Assembly (NCBI RefSeq): GCF_029960785.1
Contig: NZ_JASBQE010000030.1
Coordinates: 60,605 to 124,604 of the forward strand
Origin: Polyangium sp. 15x6
GTDB lineage: Bacteria; Myxococcota_A; Polyangia; Polyangiales; Polyangiaceae
Reading direction: 5' to 3'
Length of the DNA stretch: 64,000 bases
Numbering within the stretch: position 1 is the stretch's first letter; each line of letters starts with the position of its first letter. Positions 53,063 to 61,435 of the stretch are shown here, in pieces. The notes beneath the pieces are model-generated. The model was given only the letters and a program-made list of their open reading frames with translations. It was not told the origin of the DNA and ran no database searches. The translations under genes were made by a program, and so were the position numbers.

Positions 53063-55528
53063 ATGTCTGCTCCCGGGTCGAAACGGTGGCCGGCGAGGCG
53101 CGCCGTCACGCTCGCGCTCGTCGGGATGACGCTCCTCGCGCTCTTCGCGGTCACGTTCCGGCTCCGGCTCGACCCGAACGTCGCGTCGCTCCTGCCCGAT
53201 CAGGGCGAGGCCGCGGCGCTGCGTCGGTACGTGCGTGGCTTCGGCGGCGGCGACCTCGCCGTCGTGCTCGTCGAGGGGCCGGATCCGGAGACGAACGCGA
53301 AGGTTTCGGCCGAAATCGCCGCCGAGCTCGGAAAACGCCCGAGCGTGGCCCGCGCCGCCGATCGGATCGACACCTCGCGCGCCCTCGATCCGATGCTCGT
53401 GTTTCGCCACGCGGACCCACGCGCGATGGAGCGCCTGCGCGGCGCGCTCACGCCCGAGGGGATGCGCGCGCGGCTCGCGGAGAGCCGGGCCATGCTCCTC
53501 GCGCCGGGCAGCGGCGCCGTCGCCGACATCGTCGCAGCGGACCCGCTCCGGCTCGGGCAACTCGCCTACGAGGGCGCGGACATCGGCTCCGGCGTGCGCA
53601 CGCAACCGGACGGCGCGTTCGCCACCGACGACGGCAAGGCGCACCTCGTGCTCGCCGAGCCGCGCGGACAGGCCTTGCGTGGCGAGGACGCGCGGCGCTT
53701 CGTCGAGGACACGGAGGCCGTCCTCGCGCCGCTTCGCGCGGCCCACCCCGAGATGAAGCTCGGCCTCACGGGCGGCCATGCGATTGCGGCGGCGACCGAG
53801 GCCATGCTGACGCGGGATCTCTCGATCTCCAGCACCCTCGCCACGGTGGTCGCGTCGCTCGTCTTCGCCTTGATTTTCCGGCGCGTGCGCGCGCTCGTCG
53901 CCGTGATGCCGCCGCTCCTGCTCGGCACGGTGTGGACCGCGGCCGTGGCGGCGGCGCTCCCGCGTGGTTTGTCCGCGATCGCGATCGCGTTCATGTCGGT
54001 CGTCGTGGGCGTGGGTGTCGACACGGGCGTGCACGTCTATGCGGCGCTGCTCGAAGCGCGGCGGGCGGGTCTTCCGCCTCGCGAGGCCGCGCGCGTGGCG
54101 CGGGCGAAGACGGCGCGCGGCGTCCTCTTCGCGGCCGGGACGGCGGCCGCGGCGTTTGGCGCGCTCGCGTTTTCGAGCATCGAGGCCATGCAACAGCTCG
54201 GCCTGCTCTGCGCCGCGGGCGAGCTCCTCACGGCGGTGGCGATCGTGCTCGTGACGCCGGAGGTCGGCGCGCTCCTCGAACGAAAGCCCCCGCCTCCACC
54301 GGCGCCCGTGCGCTGGACCGATGCATTCGCCTGGCTCTCGGGCACGCGCCGGCGCGCGGCGCTCCTCGCCATCGTCGCGCTCCTGCCCGTCGGGGCCGTT
54401 TTCCTGGGCGCTGCGCCGGGTTTGTCGGAGTCGATCGTGGCCGTGCGGCCAAAGGAGCTCGAGCCGCTGAAGGTGCAGCAGGCGGTGTTCGACGCGTTCG
54501 GGGGCAAACGCGGGCAATGGGTCGTGCTCGTCGCGGATCGGGATCTCGAGCGCGCGCGGGCGCGCGGGGATCGGCTCGCGGAGACGCTCTCCGCGATGAA
54601 GGACGATGTCGAGGCGGTCGACGCGCTCACGGCCCTCGCGCCCGCGAAGGAGACGCAGGAGGCGCGCTTTTTGGCGCGCGACGCGCAAGGCCTCCCGGCG
54701 AAGGCGGACGAGCTCGAAAAAGCGCTCGTGGAGACGGGGTTTGCCCCGGCGCGTTTCGCGGGTGCGCTCGACGCGATGCGCGCGCCCTCGCGTGACCTCG
54801 TCCAGATCGAGGACCTCCGCAAGAGCACGGCCTCGATCCTCCTGTCGCGTTACCTCGGCACGGACGACGGCGACCACCTCGTGGCGCTCTACGTGCGGCC
54901 GCGCGAAGTGCCCGGCGCGACGGCGCGGGTCGAGGAAGCGCTGCGGCAGACCGATCCTCGAGCCATGCTGACCGGGTATGCGCGGCTCGAAGTCGTGCTG
55001 CGGCAGAGCCTCGCGGAGGACTTGCCGAAGATCGGCGGCGTCGCGGCGGTGCTCGTGGTCGCCGCGCTCGCGATGTCGCTTCGGCGCGCGCGAGACGTGG
55101 TGATCGCGGCGATCGTCGTCCTCTGCGAGATTGCGGCGGTGCTCCTCCTCGTGCGGATCCTCGGCATCCCGCTGCATGCCTACGACGCGCTCGTCCTGCC
55201 CGTGCTGCTCGGGATCACCGTCGACGAGGGCATGTTCTTGCTCTACCGGGCCCGCGAAGTGGACGGGGCGATCGGGGGCACGGGCCGGCCCTCTGGGCAG
55301 GCCGGAGCCCCCGGCGTCGAACACGATGTGATTCGCGAGACCTTGCGAGACGAGGGCCCTCCCGTCGCGGCCACGGCGCTCACGACGGCCACGGGCTTCG
55401 CGGCGCTCGCGCTCTGCCGCTTCGACGGCCTGCGGGATCTCGGCCTCGTCGGCGCGCTCGGCAGCGTGGCGGGGCTCGTGGTCGCGCTCGTCGTCGTGCC
55501 CGCGGGGCTCCGGCTCTGGAAGGCGTGA
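53063..55528 (+). CDS. RND-superfamily (MMPL-type) transporter
   Basis: An 821-residue membrane protein with the RND layout: TM1 (VTLALVGMTLLALFAVTF), a ~230-residue periplasmic domain, six TM segments (STLATVVASLVFALIFRRVR, IAIAFMSVVVGVGVDTGVHV), a second periplasmic domain, and six more (HAYDALVLPVLLGITVDEGM, TALTTATGFAALALCRFDGL). The Asp/Gly-rich VGVDTGVHV and ITVDEGMFL are typical proton-relay helices of the MMPL/hopanoid-exporter (HpnN) group. Lipid export is likely. Start ATG at 53063. Confidence 0.88.
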   Translation: MSAPGSKRWPARRAVTLALVGMTLLALFAVTFRLRLDPNVASLLPDQGEAAALRRYVRGFGGGDLAVVLVEGPDPETNAKVSAEIAAELGKRPSVARAADRIDTSRALDPMLVFRHADPRAMERLRGALTPEGMRARLAESRAMLLAPGSGAVADIVAADPLRLGQLAYEGADIGSGVRTQPDGAFATDDGKAHLVLAEPRGQALRGEDARRFVEDTEAVLAPLRAAHPEMKLGLTGGHAIAAATEAMLTRDLSISSTLATVVASLVFALIFRRVRALVAVMPPLLLGTVWTAAVAAALPRGLSAIAIAFMSVVVGVGVDTGVHVYAALLEARRAGLPPREAARVARAKTARGVLFAAGTAAAAFGALAFSSIEAMQQLGLLCAAGELLTAVAIVLVTPEVGALLERKPPPPPAPVRWTDAFAWLSGTRRRAALLAIVALLPVGAVFLGAAPGLSESIVAVRPKELEPLKVQQAVFDAFGGKRGQWVVLVADRDLERARARGDRLAETLSAMKDDVEAVDALTALAPAKETQEARFLARDAQGLPAKADELEKALVETGFAPARFAGALDAMRAPSRDLVQIEDLRKSTASILLSRYLGTDDGDHLVALYVRPREVPGATARVEEALRQTDPRAMLTGYARLEVVLRQSLAEDLPKIGGVAAVLVVAALAMSLRRARDVVIAAIVVLCEIAAVLLLVRILGIPLHAYDALVLPVLLGITVDEGMFLLYRAREVDGAIGGTGRPSGQAGAPGVEHDVIRETLRDEGPPVAATALTTATGFAALALCRFDGLRDLGLVGALGSVAGLVVALVVVPAGLRLWKA

Positions 55529-55573
55529 GGTCTTCTCAGGCTGCCCGCGGGGCGGTATCCATAGTCCCCTCCC

Positions 55574-56332
55574 ATGTCGCAACCCTCCAAGCTCATCGCG
55601 GATCGCGTCTCCATCAGCCGCACCGTGCTCGCCTCCTTGAACGAGCACACCCCCGAGATCGCCAAGGAGCTCGAAATCGCGCTGTTCCCGGAGGGCCCGC
55701 CCCGCGACATCACCGTCGCCGGCTTCCTCCACGCGCTGCGTGATCTGCTCGCGCGCTCGACCGAGACGATGTTCTCCGCCGACCTCGCCCACGCGCGCGA
55801 GCTCGCGGACGACGACGCTCCACGCGCGCTCGCCGAGGAGCGCGTCGAGGGCCTCAAAGCCCTGCTCCTCTCGCTCCGCACCACGCTCGCGAGCACCTAT
55901 GGCGTGCCCGTCGCCGCCGCGTACGGCATCCCCTCGCAGATCCCCGACGATCCCGAGGTTCTTCTTCGCGTGGCGAGCACCGTCGAGCGCCTCCTTCGGG
56001 AGCGCCCGCTCGTCGAGCCGCCGAAGATCAAGAGCCTCGCCATCGCGCCGCTCGCCGTCGCGGAAGATCTCGGGTTCGCCATTGCAGACCTCCGGCGCGC
56101 GCTCGCGGACGTCGACCGCGAAAGGCGCGAGGCGATCCTCTCGCAGAGCACGAAGAACCTGGCGATGGTCCGGTGGCTCTCGACGTACCAGGGCGTCACC
56201 GAGGCGGCTTGCGGCCTGTACGCGCTCGCAGGGCACGCCGCGCTCGCCGAGGGGATCCGTCCGACCGCGCGCAGGCTCGCGGGTTTGCCCGAGGAGGAAG
56301 ACGCCGCGCCCTCGACCGAGCGGTCGCGCTGA
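55574..56332 (+). CDS. Hypothetical helical protein
   Basis: A 252-residue protein, Ala/Leu/Glu/Arg-rich and predicted all-helical (NEHTPEIAKELEIALFP, ALRDLLARSTETMFSADLAH, DLRRALADVDRERREAILSQ). No signal or TM. It starts 45 bp after the RND transporter on the same strand and may be co-transcribed. No family was recognised. Confidence 0.72.
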   Translation: MSQPSKLIADRVSISRTVLASLNEHTPEIAKELEIALFPEGPPRDITVAGFLHALRDLLARSTETMFSADLAHARELADDDAPRALAEERVEGLKALLLSLRTTLASTYGVPVAAAYGIPSQIPDDPEVLLRVASTVERLLRERPLVEPPKIKSLAIAPLAVAEDLGFAIADLRRALADVDRERREAILSQSTKNLAMVRWLSTYQGVTEAACGLYALAGHAALAEGIRPTARRLAGLPEEEDAAPSTERSR

Positions 56333-56375
56333 TCGCAGAGTAGCCACGCGCCCCCCGCTCGCTTATTCTGAGCGC

Positions 56376-57887
56376 GTGGCCGCCCTGCCGCTACGCACCG
56401 AGGGGACGTGCTCGCGCGAGCTCGGGGACATTTCGCGCGGAAGGATCGCGCGCGGGGCGTTTGTCTCGGCGATCGTCCTCGCCCTGTTCGTCCCGCGAAA
56501 CGGCGGCGCCCAGCCGAAAAAGCCTGCTGCGCCGGCCCCGACGAACCCTGCGCAGACGAACCCGGCCCCGACGAACCCTCCGCCGGCCGCCGCCGCGCCG
56601 CGCCCGCCGCGCGCCTCCGTCGCCCGTGTGGCCGCGTCCCTCGCCGCGGATCTCGCGCCCGCTCCATTCCGCGCCCTCGTCGTCGCCGCGCCGCTCGTCT
56701 CCGATACGCCGGCGCCGCGCGGGGCCGAGCTCACGGCGCGTATCGCCTCGCTCCTCGCGGGTCGCCTCGGCGCGGGCAGCTCCGCGCACCCGAGCCCGCT
56801 CTCGCTCGCGGATGCGCGCGTGGCGGCGCGCGGCGAGCGATCGTTCGTCCACCTCGTCGTCGAGATCGGCGGCGGCAAGCTCCGCGTCACCGCCGACGTC
56901 TTCCCCGTCCCGCGTACCGTCTGGGCGCGCATTCGTGATCCCGAGCCGGGCCCGCTCGCGCACGCCTTCGCCGAGGCGCCGATCGACGCCGAGATTCGTA
57001 GCTTCCTCGAACCCGTACCGCTCGCCAAAGCAAACGTCACGCGTGGCCAGAACTTCGAGTCCGACGTCGTGGCCCTCGCGTGCGGCGACCTCGACGGCGA
57101 CGGCGCGCTCGAGATCCTGAGCACGAGCCGCCGCCGCGTCACCACGCTGCGCCTGCGCGACGGCAAGGTTTTACCGCTGCGCTCGCGCTCCTGGTCGGAC
57201 CTCTCGCCGCTGCACCCGTCGCCGCTGCGCGAGCCGATCGGCCTCGCGGGGCTCGTCGAGCAGAAGGATGAAGCGGGCGGCGTCACGCGGTTCGCCGACG
57301 TCGGCGTGACGGATCGCGCGAAGGCGCTGCGCCTCGACGCGGAGCTCGCGGTCGTCGCGCCCCTCGCGGGTTTGCCCGTCTCGGCGGGCGAGGCGAGCGG
57401 CTGCGCGCGCGTCGCGTCGGGGTGGCTCACGGGCCCGCTCGTGCCTTGTTTGCCCGGAGAAACCACGATCACGCCGGCCACGTCGGGCAACTTCGACGTG
57501 CTCGCCGCGGCCTCGCTCGTGACGCCGCGGGGTCAGCGTTTCACCGTGCTCGCGGCGCGGAGCGATCGCGGCGTGGTCGAGGTGCGCGACGACGCGGGGC
57601 ACGTCGAGACGATCACCGGCGCGGGCGCGCAGCTCGCGGTGGGGGATCTCGATCAGGACGGCGATCCGGAGATCTTGAGCGGGCTCGACGTGGCGAATGC
57701 TCTCGACGACGCGGTCGTCGTGCGCACCTGGGCGCGCGCGGCGGCGGGGGAGGCAGGGCGCGCGCGCGAGATCCTGCGCTTGCCGGCGGCGGCGGGCGTC
57801 CGCGCGCTCGCGGTTTGTCCTCCCGATGGCCCGGGGCGCGCGCCGTTCGTGGTCGCGACCGCGGACGAGATCTGGGTGGTGCGATGA
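56376..57887 (+). CDS. FG-GAP/VCBS-repeat exported protein
   Basis: A 503-residue protein from a GTG. A signal-like segment is present (AFVSAIVLALFVPRNGGAQ), then a Pro/Ala/Asn-rich linker with repeated TNPA. Two FG-GAP-type repeats are clear: ALACGDLDGDGALEILSTS and LAVGDLDQDGDPEILSG, whose D-x-D-x-D-G motif binds calcium in integrin-type propellers. Its stop overlaps the next start by ATGA, so it is coupled to the Tat solute-binding protein. Confidence 0.78.
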   Translation: MAALPLRTEGTCSRELGDISRGRIARGAFVSAIVLALFVPRNGGAQPKKPAAPAPTNPAQTNPAPTNPPPAAAAPRPPRASVARVAASLAADLAPAPFRALVVAAPLVSDTPAPRGAELTARIASLLAGRLGAGSSAHPSPLSLADARVAARGERSFVHLVVEIGGGKLRVTADVFPVPRTVWARIRDPEPGPLAHAFAEAPIDAEIRSFLEPVPLAKANVTRGQNFESDVVALACGDLDGDGALEILSTSRRRVTTLRLRDGKVLPLRSRSWSDLSPLHPSPLREPIGLAGLVEQKDEAGGVTRFADVGVTDRAKALRLDAELAVVAPLAGLPVSAGEASGCARVASGWLTGPLVPCLPGETTITPATSGNFDVLAAASLVTPRGQRFTVLAARSDRGVVEVRDDAGHVETITGAGAQLAVGDLDQDGDPEILSGLDVANALDDAVVVRTWARAAAGEAGRAREILRLPAAAGVRALAVCPPDGPGRAPFVVATADEIWVVR

Positions 57888-59254
57888 GCGGCGAAATGTT
57901 CGGCTGGGACAATCGTTTGTCCAGGCGCACGTTCCTCGGCGCCTCCCTGGCGACCGCCCTCGCGGCCGCGACGCCTCCCGCCGCTGCGCTCGGCCGCACC
58001 CCGCACGGCGGTCGCTTCTCGCTGCATTTGCCCTGGCCCACGCGCTCGATCGACCCGCACGACCTGCGCGACCCGACCGCGGCCCTCTTCGGGTCGGCGA
58101 TCGCCGACCCGCTTTTCGCCCTCGACGCCGCGGGCCACCCGGTCCCGACGCTCGCGCAATCGCTCCCATCGAAGGAGGCGCTCGGCACGGTCGTGCGCCT
58201 GCGCGAAGGCCTGCGCACGGCGCGCAAGGAGACGCTCGGCGCGGCGGACGTGATCTTCTCGATCGAGCGTGCCCGCGGCCGGGGCGCGGCGGCGGTGCTC
58301 GCGGAGGTCCCGAAGCCCACGCCTTACCCGAAGGATCCTCTGGCGGTGGTGTTTGGCACGACCGACCCGCACAAGCTCGCCCGCGCGCTCGCTTCCCCGC
58401 TCGTCTCGGTGGTGCCGCAGAAATTCGATCCGAGCGCGCCGGACGGGACGGGCGCATTTCGCGCGGAATGCGGCGACCGTGGGCTCGTGCTCTCCAGGAA
58501 TGCATTCGCGGCGCGAGGCGCGGCGTTTCTCGACGGGATCGAGGTCGCGCGCGCGGACGACCTCGCGATGTCGTTACGCCGATTCGAGGCGGAGCGGGAC
58601 GACGTGGGCTGGCTCGGGCTCGGCCTGCACGGCGAGCGCAAGGGCGCGGTCCGCTTCGACCTCGGCCGTGCGGCGTGGATCGTCTTGCAGACGGGCCCCC
58701 AGGCTGGGAGCTACGGCGCGCCTTCGGTCGCGCAGCGGCTCGTGGACGCGGTTCCGCCGGAGCGTTTGTCGCACCTCGGGCTCGGGCTTTTGCCGCCGGC
58801 CCATGGGGATCCGGGCTGGGGCGGGCCGCCTTCGGAGCTCCTCGTGGACGAAGCATCGGCGCACCTCGTCGAGGTGGCGCGCACGCTCGCGCCGATCTTG
58901 TCGAGGCCCGGGCACGAGGTGACGGTCACGACGCTCGCGCGCGTGGAGCTCGGTCGGCGCCGGGCGCGGGGGCAGGTGGCGCTCTCGATCGATATCGTAC
59001 GACCTTCGCAGCCGGGGCCGCTCGGGGCATTGTTATCGCTGGCGACGGCGGACGACCCGGCGCGGGCCAAGGAGCTCGCGATGAAGCCACCGAAGCTCGC
59101 GCCGAATGCGTCCGCGCGGGCGCTGACGCATAGCCTGCGGGTGGGCGTGCTCGGGGAGCTTCGGGTGTCGGGAGGATTGATGCCGGAGCTCGTGCTCGCG
59201 AGGGGCGGGGATGGGTGGGACCTGGGCGCGAGTTTTCGGAGGCGGGGGAAATGA
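57884..59254 (+). CDS. Tat-exported ABC-type solute-binding protein (family 5-like)
   Basis: A 456-residue protein. Tat signal: NRLSRRTFLGASLATALAAA. The mature chain follows family-5 peptide/opine-binding proteins: RSIDPHDLRDPTAALFGSAI, then LPSKEALGTVVRLREGLRTA and GAADVIFSIERAR; SAPDGTGAFRAEC is the usual mid-domain. Length is shorter than typical (~500-540), and several conserved stretches are weak. No permease or ATPase is adjacent. It overlaps the FG-GAP-like gene by 4 bp. Confidence 0.75.
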   Translation: MSGEMFGWDNRLSRRTFLGASLATALAAATPPAAALGRTPHGGRFSLHLPWPTRSIDPHDLRDPTAALFGSAIADPLFALDAAGHPVPTLAQSLPSKEALGTVVRLREGLRTARKETLGAADVIFSIERARGRGAAAVLAEVPKPTPYPKDPLAVVFGTTDPHKLARALASPLVSVVPQKFDPSAPDGTGAFRAECGDRGLVLSRNAFAARGAAFLDGIEVARADDLAMSLRRFEAERDDVGWLGLGLHGERKGAVRFDLGRAAWIVLQTGPQAGSYGAPSVAQRLVDAVPPERLSHLGLGLLPPAHGDPGWGGPPSELLVDEASAHLVEVARTLAPILSRPGHEVTVTTLARVELGRRRARGQVALSIDIVRPSQPGPLGALLSLATADDPARAKELAMKPPKLAPNASARALTHSLRVGVLGELRVSGGLMPELVLARGGDGWDLGASFRRRGK

Positions 59255-59366
59255 CGAACGAACCTCCCGCTCGACACAGGTGAGCCGAGGCCCAGGTTTT
59301 TCCCGGAACGCGTTTTTCCTGTCCATCTTCTTGCTCCCCTCCGCGCGCGCATGCCACGTTGCGTCC

Positions 59367-60002
59367 ATGAGCTCGATGCGCCACGAGGTCCTCGTCGACC
59401 TCTTCCGCAATCGCCCGTCCCTCGCGGCGGAGCTGCTCGTCGAGGTGCTCCGGGTCGAGCTTCCGCCATACAGCGAAGCCCGAGTCGTCTCGGTCGACCT
59501 CACCGAGACTCGGCCGGCCGAGTACCGCGCCGACGTGGTCGTCCTGCTCCTCGACGGCGACAAACCCGTTCGGGTCGTCATCGTCGAGGTCCAGCTCCAG
59601 AAGGACGACGACAAACGTTTTACCTGGCCGGCCTATCTCACGGTCTCGCGCGACCGGCACCGTTGCCCGGCGGATCTCCTCGTCGTCGCGCCCGATCGAG
59701 CCGTCGCCGCGTGGTGCGCGGAGCCCATCGAGCTCGGCGTTGCGGGTTTCGTGCTCTGCCCGCCCGTTCTGCGCCGCGACGAGATTCCCGTCGTGACGGA
59801 TCCTGCGGAAGCATCCCAACGGCCCGAGCTGGGGGTTCTCTCGGCGATGGCATATGGCGATACGGAGCAGGCGGCGACGGTCGCGGGAGCGGTGCTCCGG
59901 GCGCTCGGAGCGCTCGATGACAAACGAGCCAGTTTCTACTATGATCTGGTGTACGCCTCGATCAACGAGGCGTCTCGCCGGGCGCTGGAGGGGAGGCGAT
60001 GA
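59367..60002 (+). CDS. PD-(D/E)XK nuclease-family (Rpn-like) protein, upstream part of split pair
   Basis: A 211-residue protein. The nuclease-fold core has YRADVVVLLL (Asp) and VVIVEVQLQKDDDKRFTWPAY, where the usual E-x-K is E-x-Q, followed by LTVSRDRHRCPADLLVVAPD. The N-terminal RHEVLVDLFRNRPSLAAELL is shared by a large myxobacterial family related to recombination-promoting Rpn nucleases. Its stop overlaps the start of the 81-aa gene (ATGATGA), which looks like the family's normal C-terminus. Confidence 0.75.
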   Translation: MSSMRHEVLVDLFRNRPSLAAELLVEVLRVELPPYSEARVVSVDLTETRPAEYRADVVVLLLDGDKPVRVVIVEVQLQKDDDKRFTWPAYLTVSRDRHRCPADLLVVAPDRAVAAWCAEPIELGVAGFVLCPPVLRRDEIPVVTDPAEASQRPELGVLSAMAYGDTEQAATVAGAVLRALGALDDKRASFYYDLVYASINEASRRALEGRR

Positions 60003-60244
60003 TGAAGGGATACGAGTACCAGAGCGAGTTCGCGAGGAAGTATTTCGCGCAAGGGCAGGCGGAGGGGCGCGCCGAGGAAGCTGCGCGCGCGCTCCTGACC
60101 GTGCTCCGGGTCCGCGGAATCTCGGTTCCGGATGCCGTGCGTGATACGATCCTGGCGCAGCGCGATCCCGCGCACCTCGAGCGATGGCTGGAGAAAGCCG
60201 CTGTGGCGCGTTCGCTCGCCGAGGTGCTCGACGAACCGAGTTGA
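59999..60244 (+). CDS. C-terminal helical part of split Rpn-like protein
   Basis: An 81-residue protein: EYQSEFARKYFAQGQAEGRA, LLTVLRVRGISVPDAVRDTI, HLERWLEKAAVARSLAEVL. This helical segment resembles the C-terminus of PD-(D/E)XK/Rpn-like proteins. Here it is in the -1 frame relative to 59367-60002 and is read from its own ATG. It may be a translationally coupled subunit or the result of a one-base change near GAGGGGA (59988-59994). Confidence 0.7.
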   Translation: MMKGYEYQSEFARKYFAQGQAEGRAEEAARALLTVLRVRGISVPDAVRDTILAQRDPAHLERWLEKAAVARSLAEVLDEPS

Positions 60245-60317
60245 TTCCCGCGCCCCACGTATTCACCCCGACGGCCGTCACGACAAACGACATCTTCCTC
60301 GGTAAGATCATCGCCCC

Positions 60318-60968
60318 ATGACCGCGACCGCCCCCGAACTCCACGCCGAGGCCCTCCGCTTCCTCTCCGCCGCCGATCCCCGCCTCGCCGAGCTCATCCA
60401 GTCCGTCGGCCCGTGTCGCCTCGGCGCTGCTGCCCAGACGAGCGGTCCTTTTCATACGCCCGGGTATTTCGAGGCCATCGTCGAGTCGATCGTCAGCCAG
60501 CAGCTCTCCGTGAAGGCCGCCGATACCATCTTCGGCCGCGTCCTCGCCATTGGCGGAGGCACGTTGCTCCCGCCCGCCGAGCTCCTCCGCGTGGAGGAGC
60601 AGGCGCTCCGGGCCTGCGGTTTGTCCGGGTCCAAGGTCAAGTTCATCCGGGACCTTTGCGAAAAACTCCAGGGCGGCACGCTCGTGCTCGACGAGCTGCC
60701 CGCGCTCGACGACGAGACCGTGATCGAGCGCTTGCGGCGCGTCAAAGGCATCGGGCGCTGGACCGCGGAGATGTTCTTGATCTTCCGCCTCGGCAGGCCC
60801 GACGTGCTCCCCGTCGCGGATCTCGGCATTCAGAAGGGGATGAAAAAGCTCCACGGCCTCCGGAAGGATCCGACGCCCGAGCGAATGGTCAAGCTCGCGC
60901 GGCCCTGGAGGCCTTATCGATCGATTGCTTGCTGGTACCTCTGGAGGCTTCACGAAACCAAGAAATGA
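60318..60968 (+). CDS. DNA-3-methyladenine glycosylase (AlkA-type HhH-GPD)
   Basis: A 216-residue DNA glycosylase that removes alkylated bases. YFEAIVESIVSQQLSVKAAD is the N-terminal substrate-lining helix. The helix-hairpin-helix is RRVKGIGRWTAEMFLIF, and the catalytic Asp is in RPDVLPVADLGIQKG. The C-terminus WRPYRSIACWYLWRL is typical. It lacks the N-terminal beta domain of E. coli AlkA and is of the short archaeal/bacterial AlkA form. Confidence 0.92.
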   Translation: MTATAPELHAEALRFLSAADPRLAELIQSVGPCRLGAAAQTSGPFHTPGYFEAIVESIVSQQLSVKAADTIFGRVLAIGGGTLLPPAELLRVEEQALRACGLSGSKVKFIRDLCEKLQGGTLVLDELPALDDETVIERLRRVKGIGRWTAEMFLIFRLGRPDVLPVADLGIQKGMKKLHGLRKDPTPERMVKLARPWRPYRSIACWYLWRLHETKK

Positions 60969-60981
60969 AGTAAGACGAACC

Positions 60982-61434
60982 ATGGCTGGCCTCATGGCCA
61001 TGACGGCCGGCCTGCTCCTGTTCGTGGCCTGCAGCGACGAGGGCGGGAGCACCTCGGATGGCGGCGGCGGCACGGGCGCAAACGGGGGCGCCTCGAGCGG
61101 CGGCGGCGGCACGGGCGGCACGCTCGCGGGCGCGAAGAAGCGCTGCGGGCAGGGCGTCGGGTGTCAGCCCGGCGAGACGTGCGAGCTCTCGTACGTCGAA
61201 TGGGGCTACAAATGCTCCTGCGAGGCTGGCAAGCTCGTCTGCGATGCCTGGTCCGGCGGCGGCGCTCCGCCCGCCGGGCCGCCCTCCGATCCGGGGATCG
61301 AGTGCAGCGATTCGTATTGCCCAGACAACCAATTCGCCGCGTCGTGCTCCTTCGCGAGCGCCACGTGCAACTACGAGGTCAAATGCAACCTGGGGGCGGA
61401 AACGACGGAGTCGATCACGGGCGAGTGCCCGTAG
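60982..61434 (+). CDS. Small Cys-rich lipoprotein with Gly-rich linker
   Basis: A 150-residue protein. Signal ends in LLLFVAC (Cys17), followed by a ~35-residue Gly/Ser/Thr tract (GGGGTGANGGASSGGGGTGG). The body has about 12 cysteines (CGQGVGCQPGETCELSYVE, CSCEAGKLVC, CSFASATCNYEVKC). It belongs to the same style as the lipoproteins at 27003, 30547 and 31871. Start ATG at 60982; ribosome site weak. It follows the AlkA-type gene by 13 bp. Confidence 0.75.
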   Translation: MAGLMAMTAGLLLFVACSDEGGSTSDGGGGTGANGGASSGGGGTGGTLAGAKKRCGQGVGCQPGETCELSYVEWGYKCSCEAGKLVCDAWSGGGAPPAGPPSDPGIECSDSYCPDNQFAASCSFASATCNYEVKCNLGAETTESITGECP

Positions 61435-61435
61435 A

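Noticed and set aside
52988..56347. A 1119-codon open frame on the minus strand
   Set aside because: It is antisense to the RND transporter and the helical protein, both of which have clear family or coding features. Its translation is Arg/Glu/His-rich with no motif: a shadow of high-G+C codon bias.
57422..57883. N-terminal extension of the Tat solute-binding protein
   Set aside because: The upstream in-frame stretch is antisense or out of frame to the FG-GAP-like gene, and a complete Tat signal begins right after the ATG at 57884.
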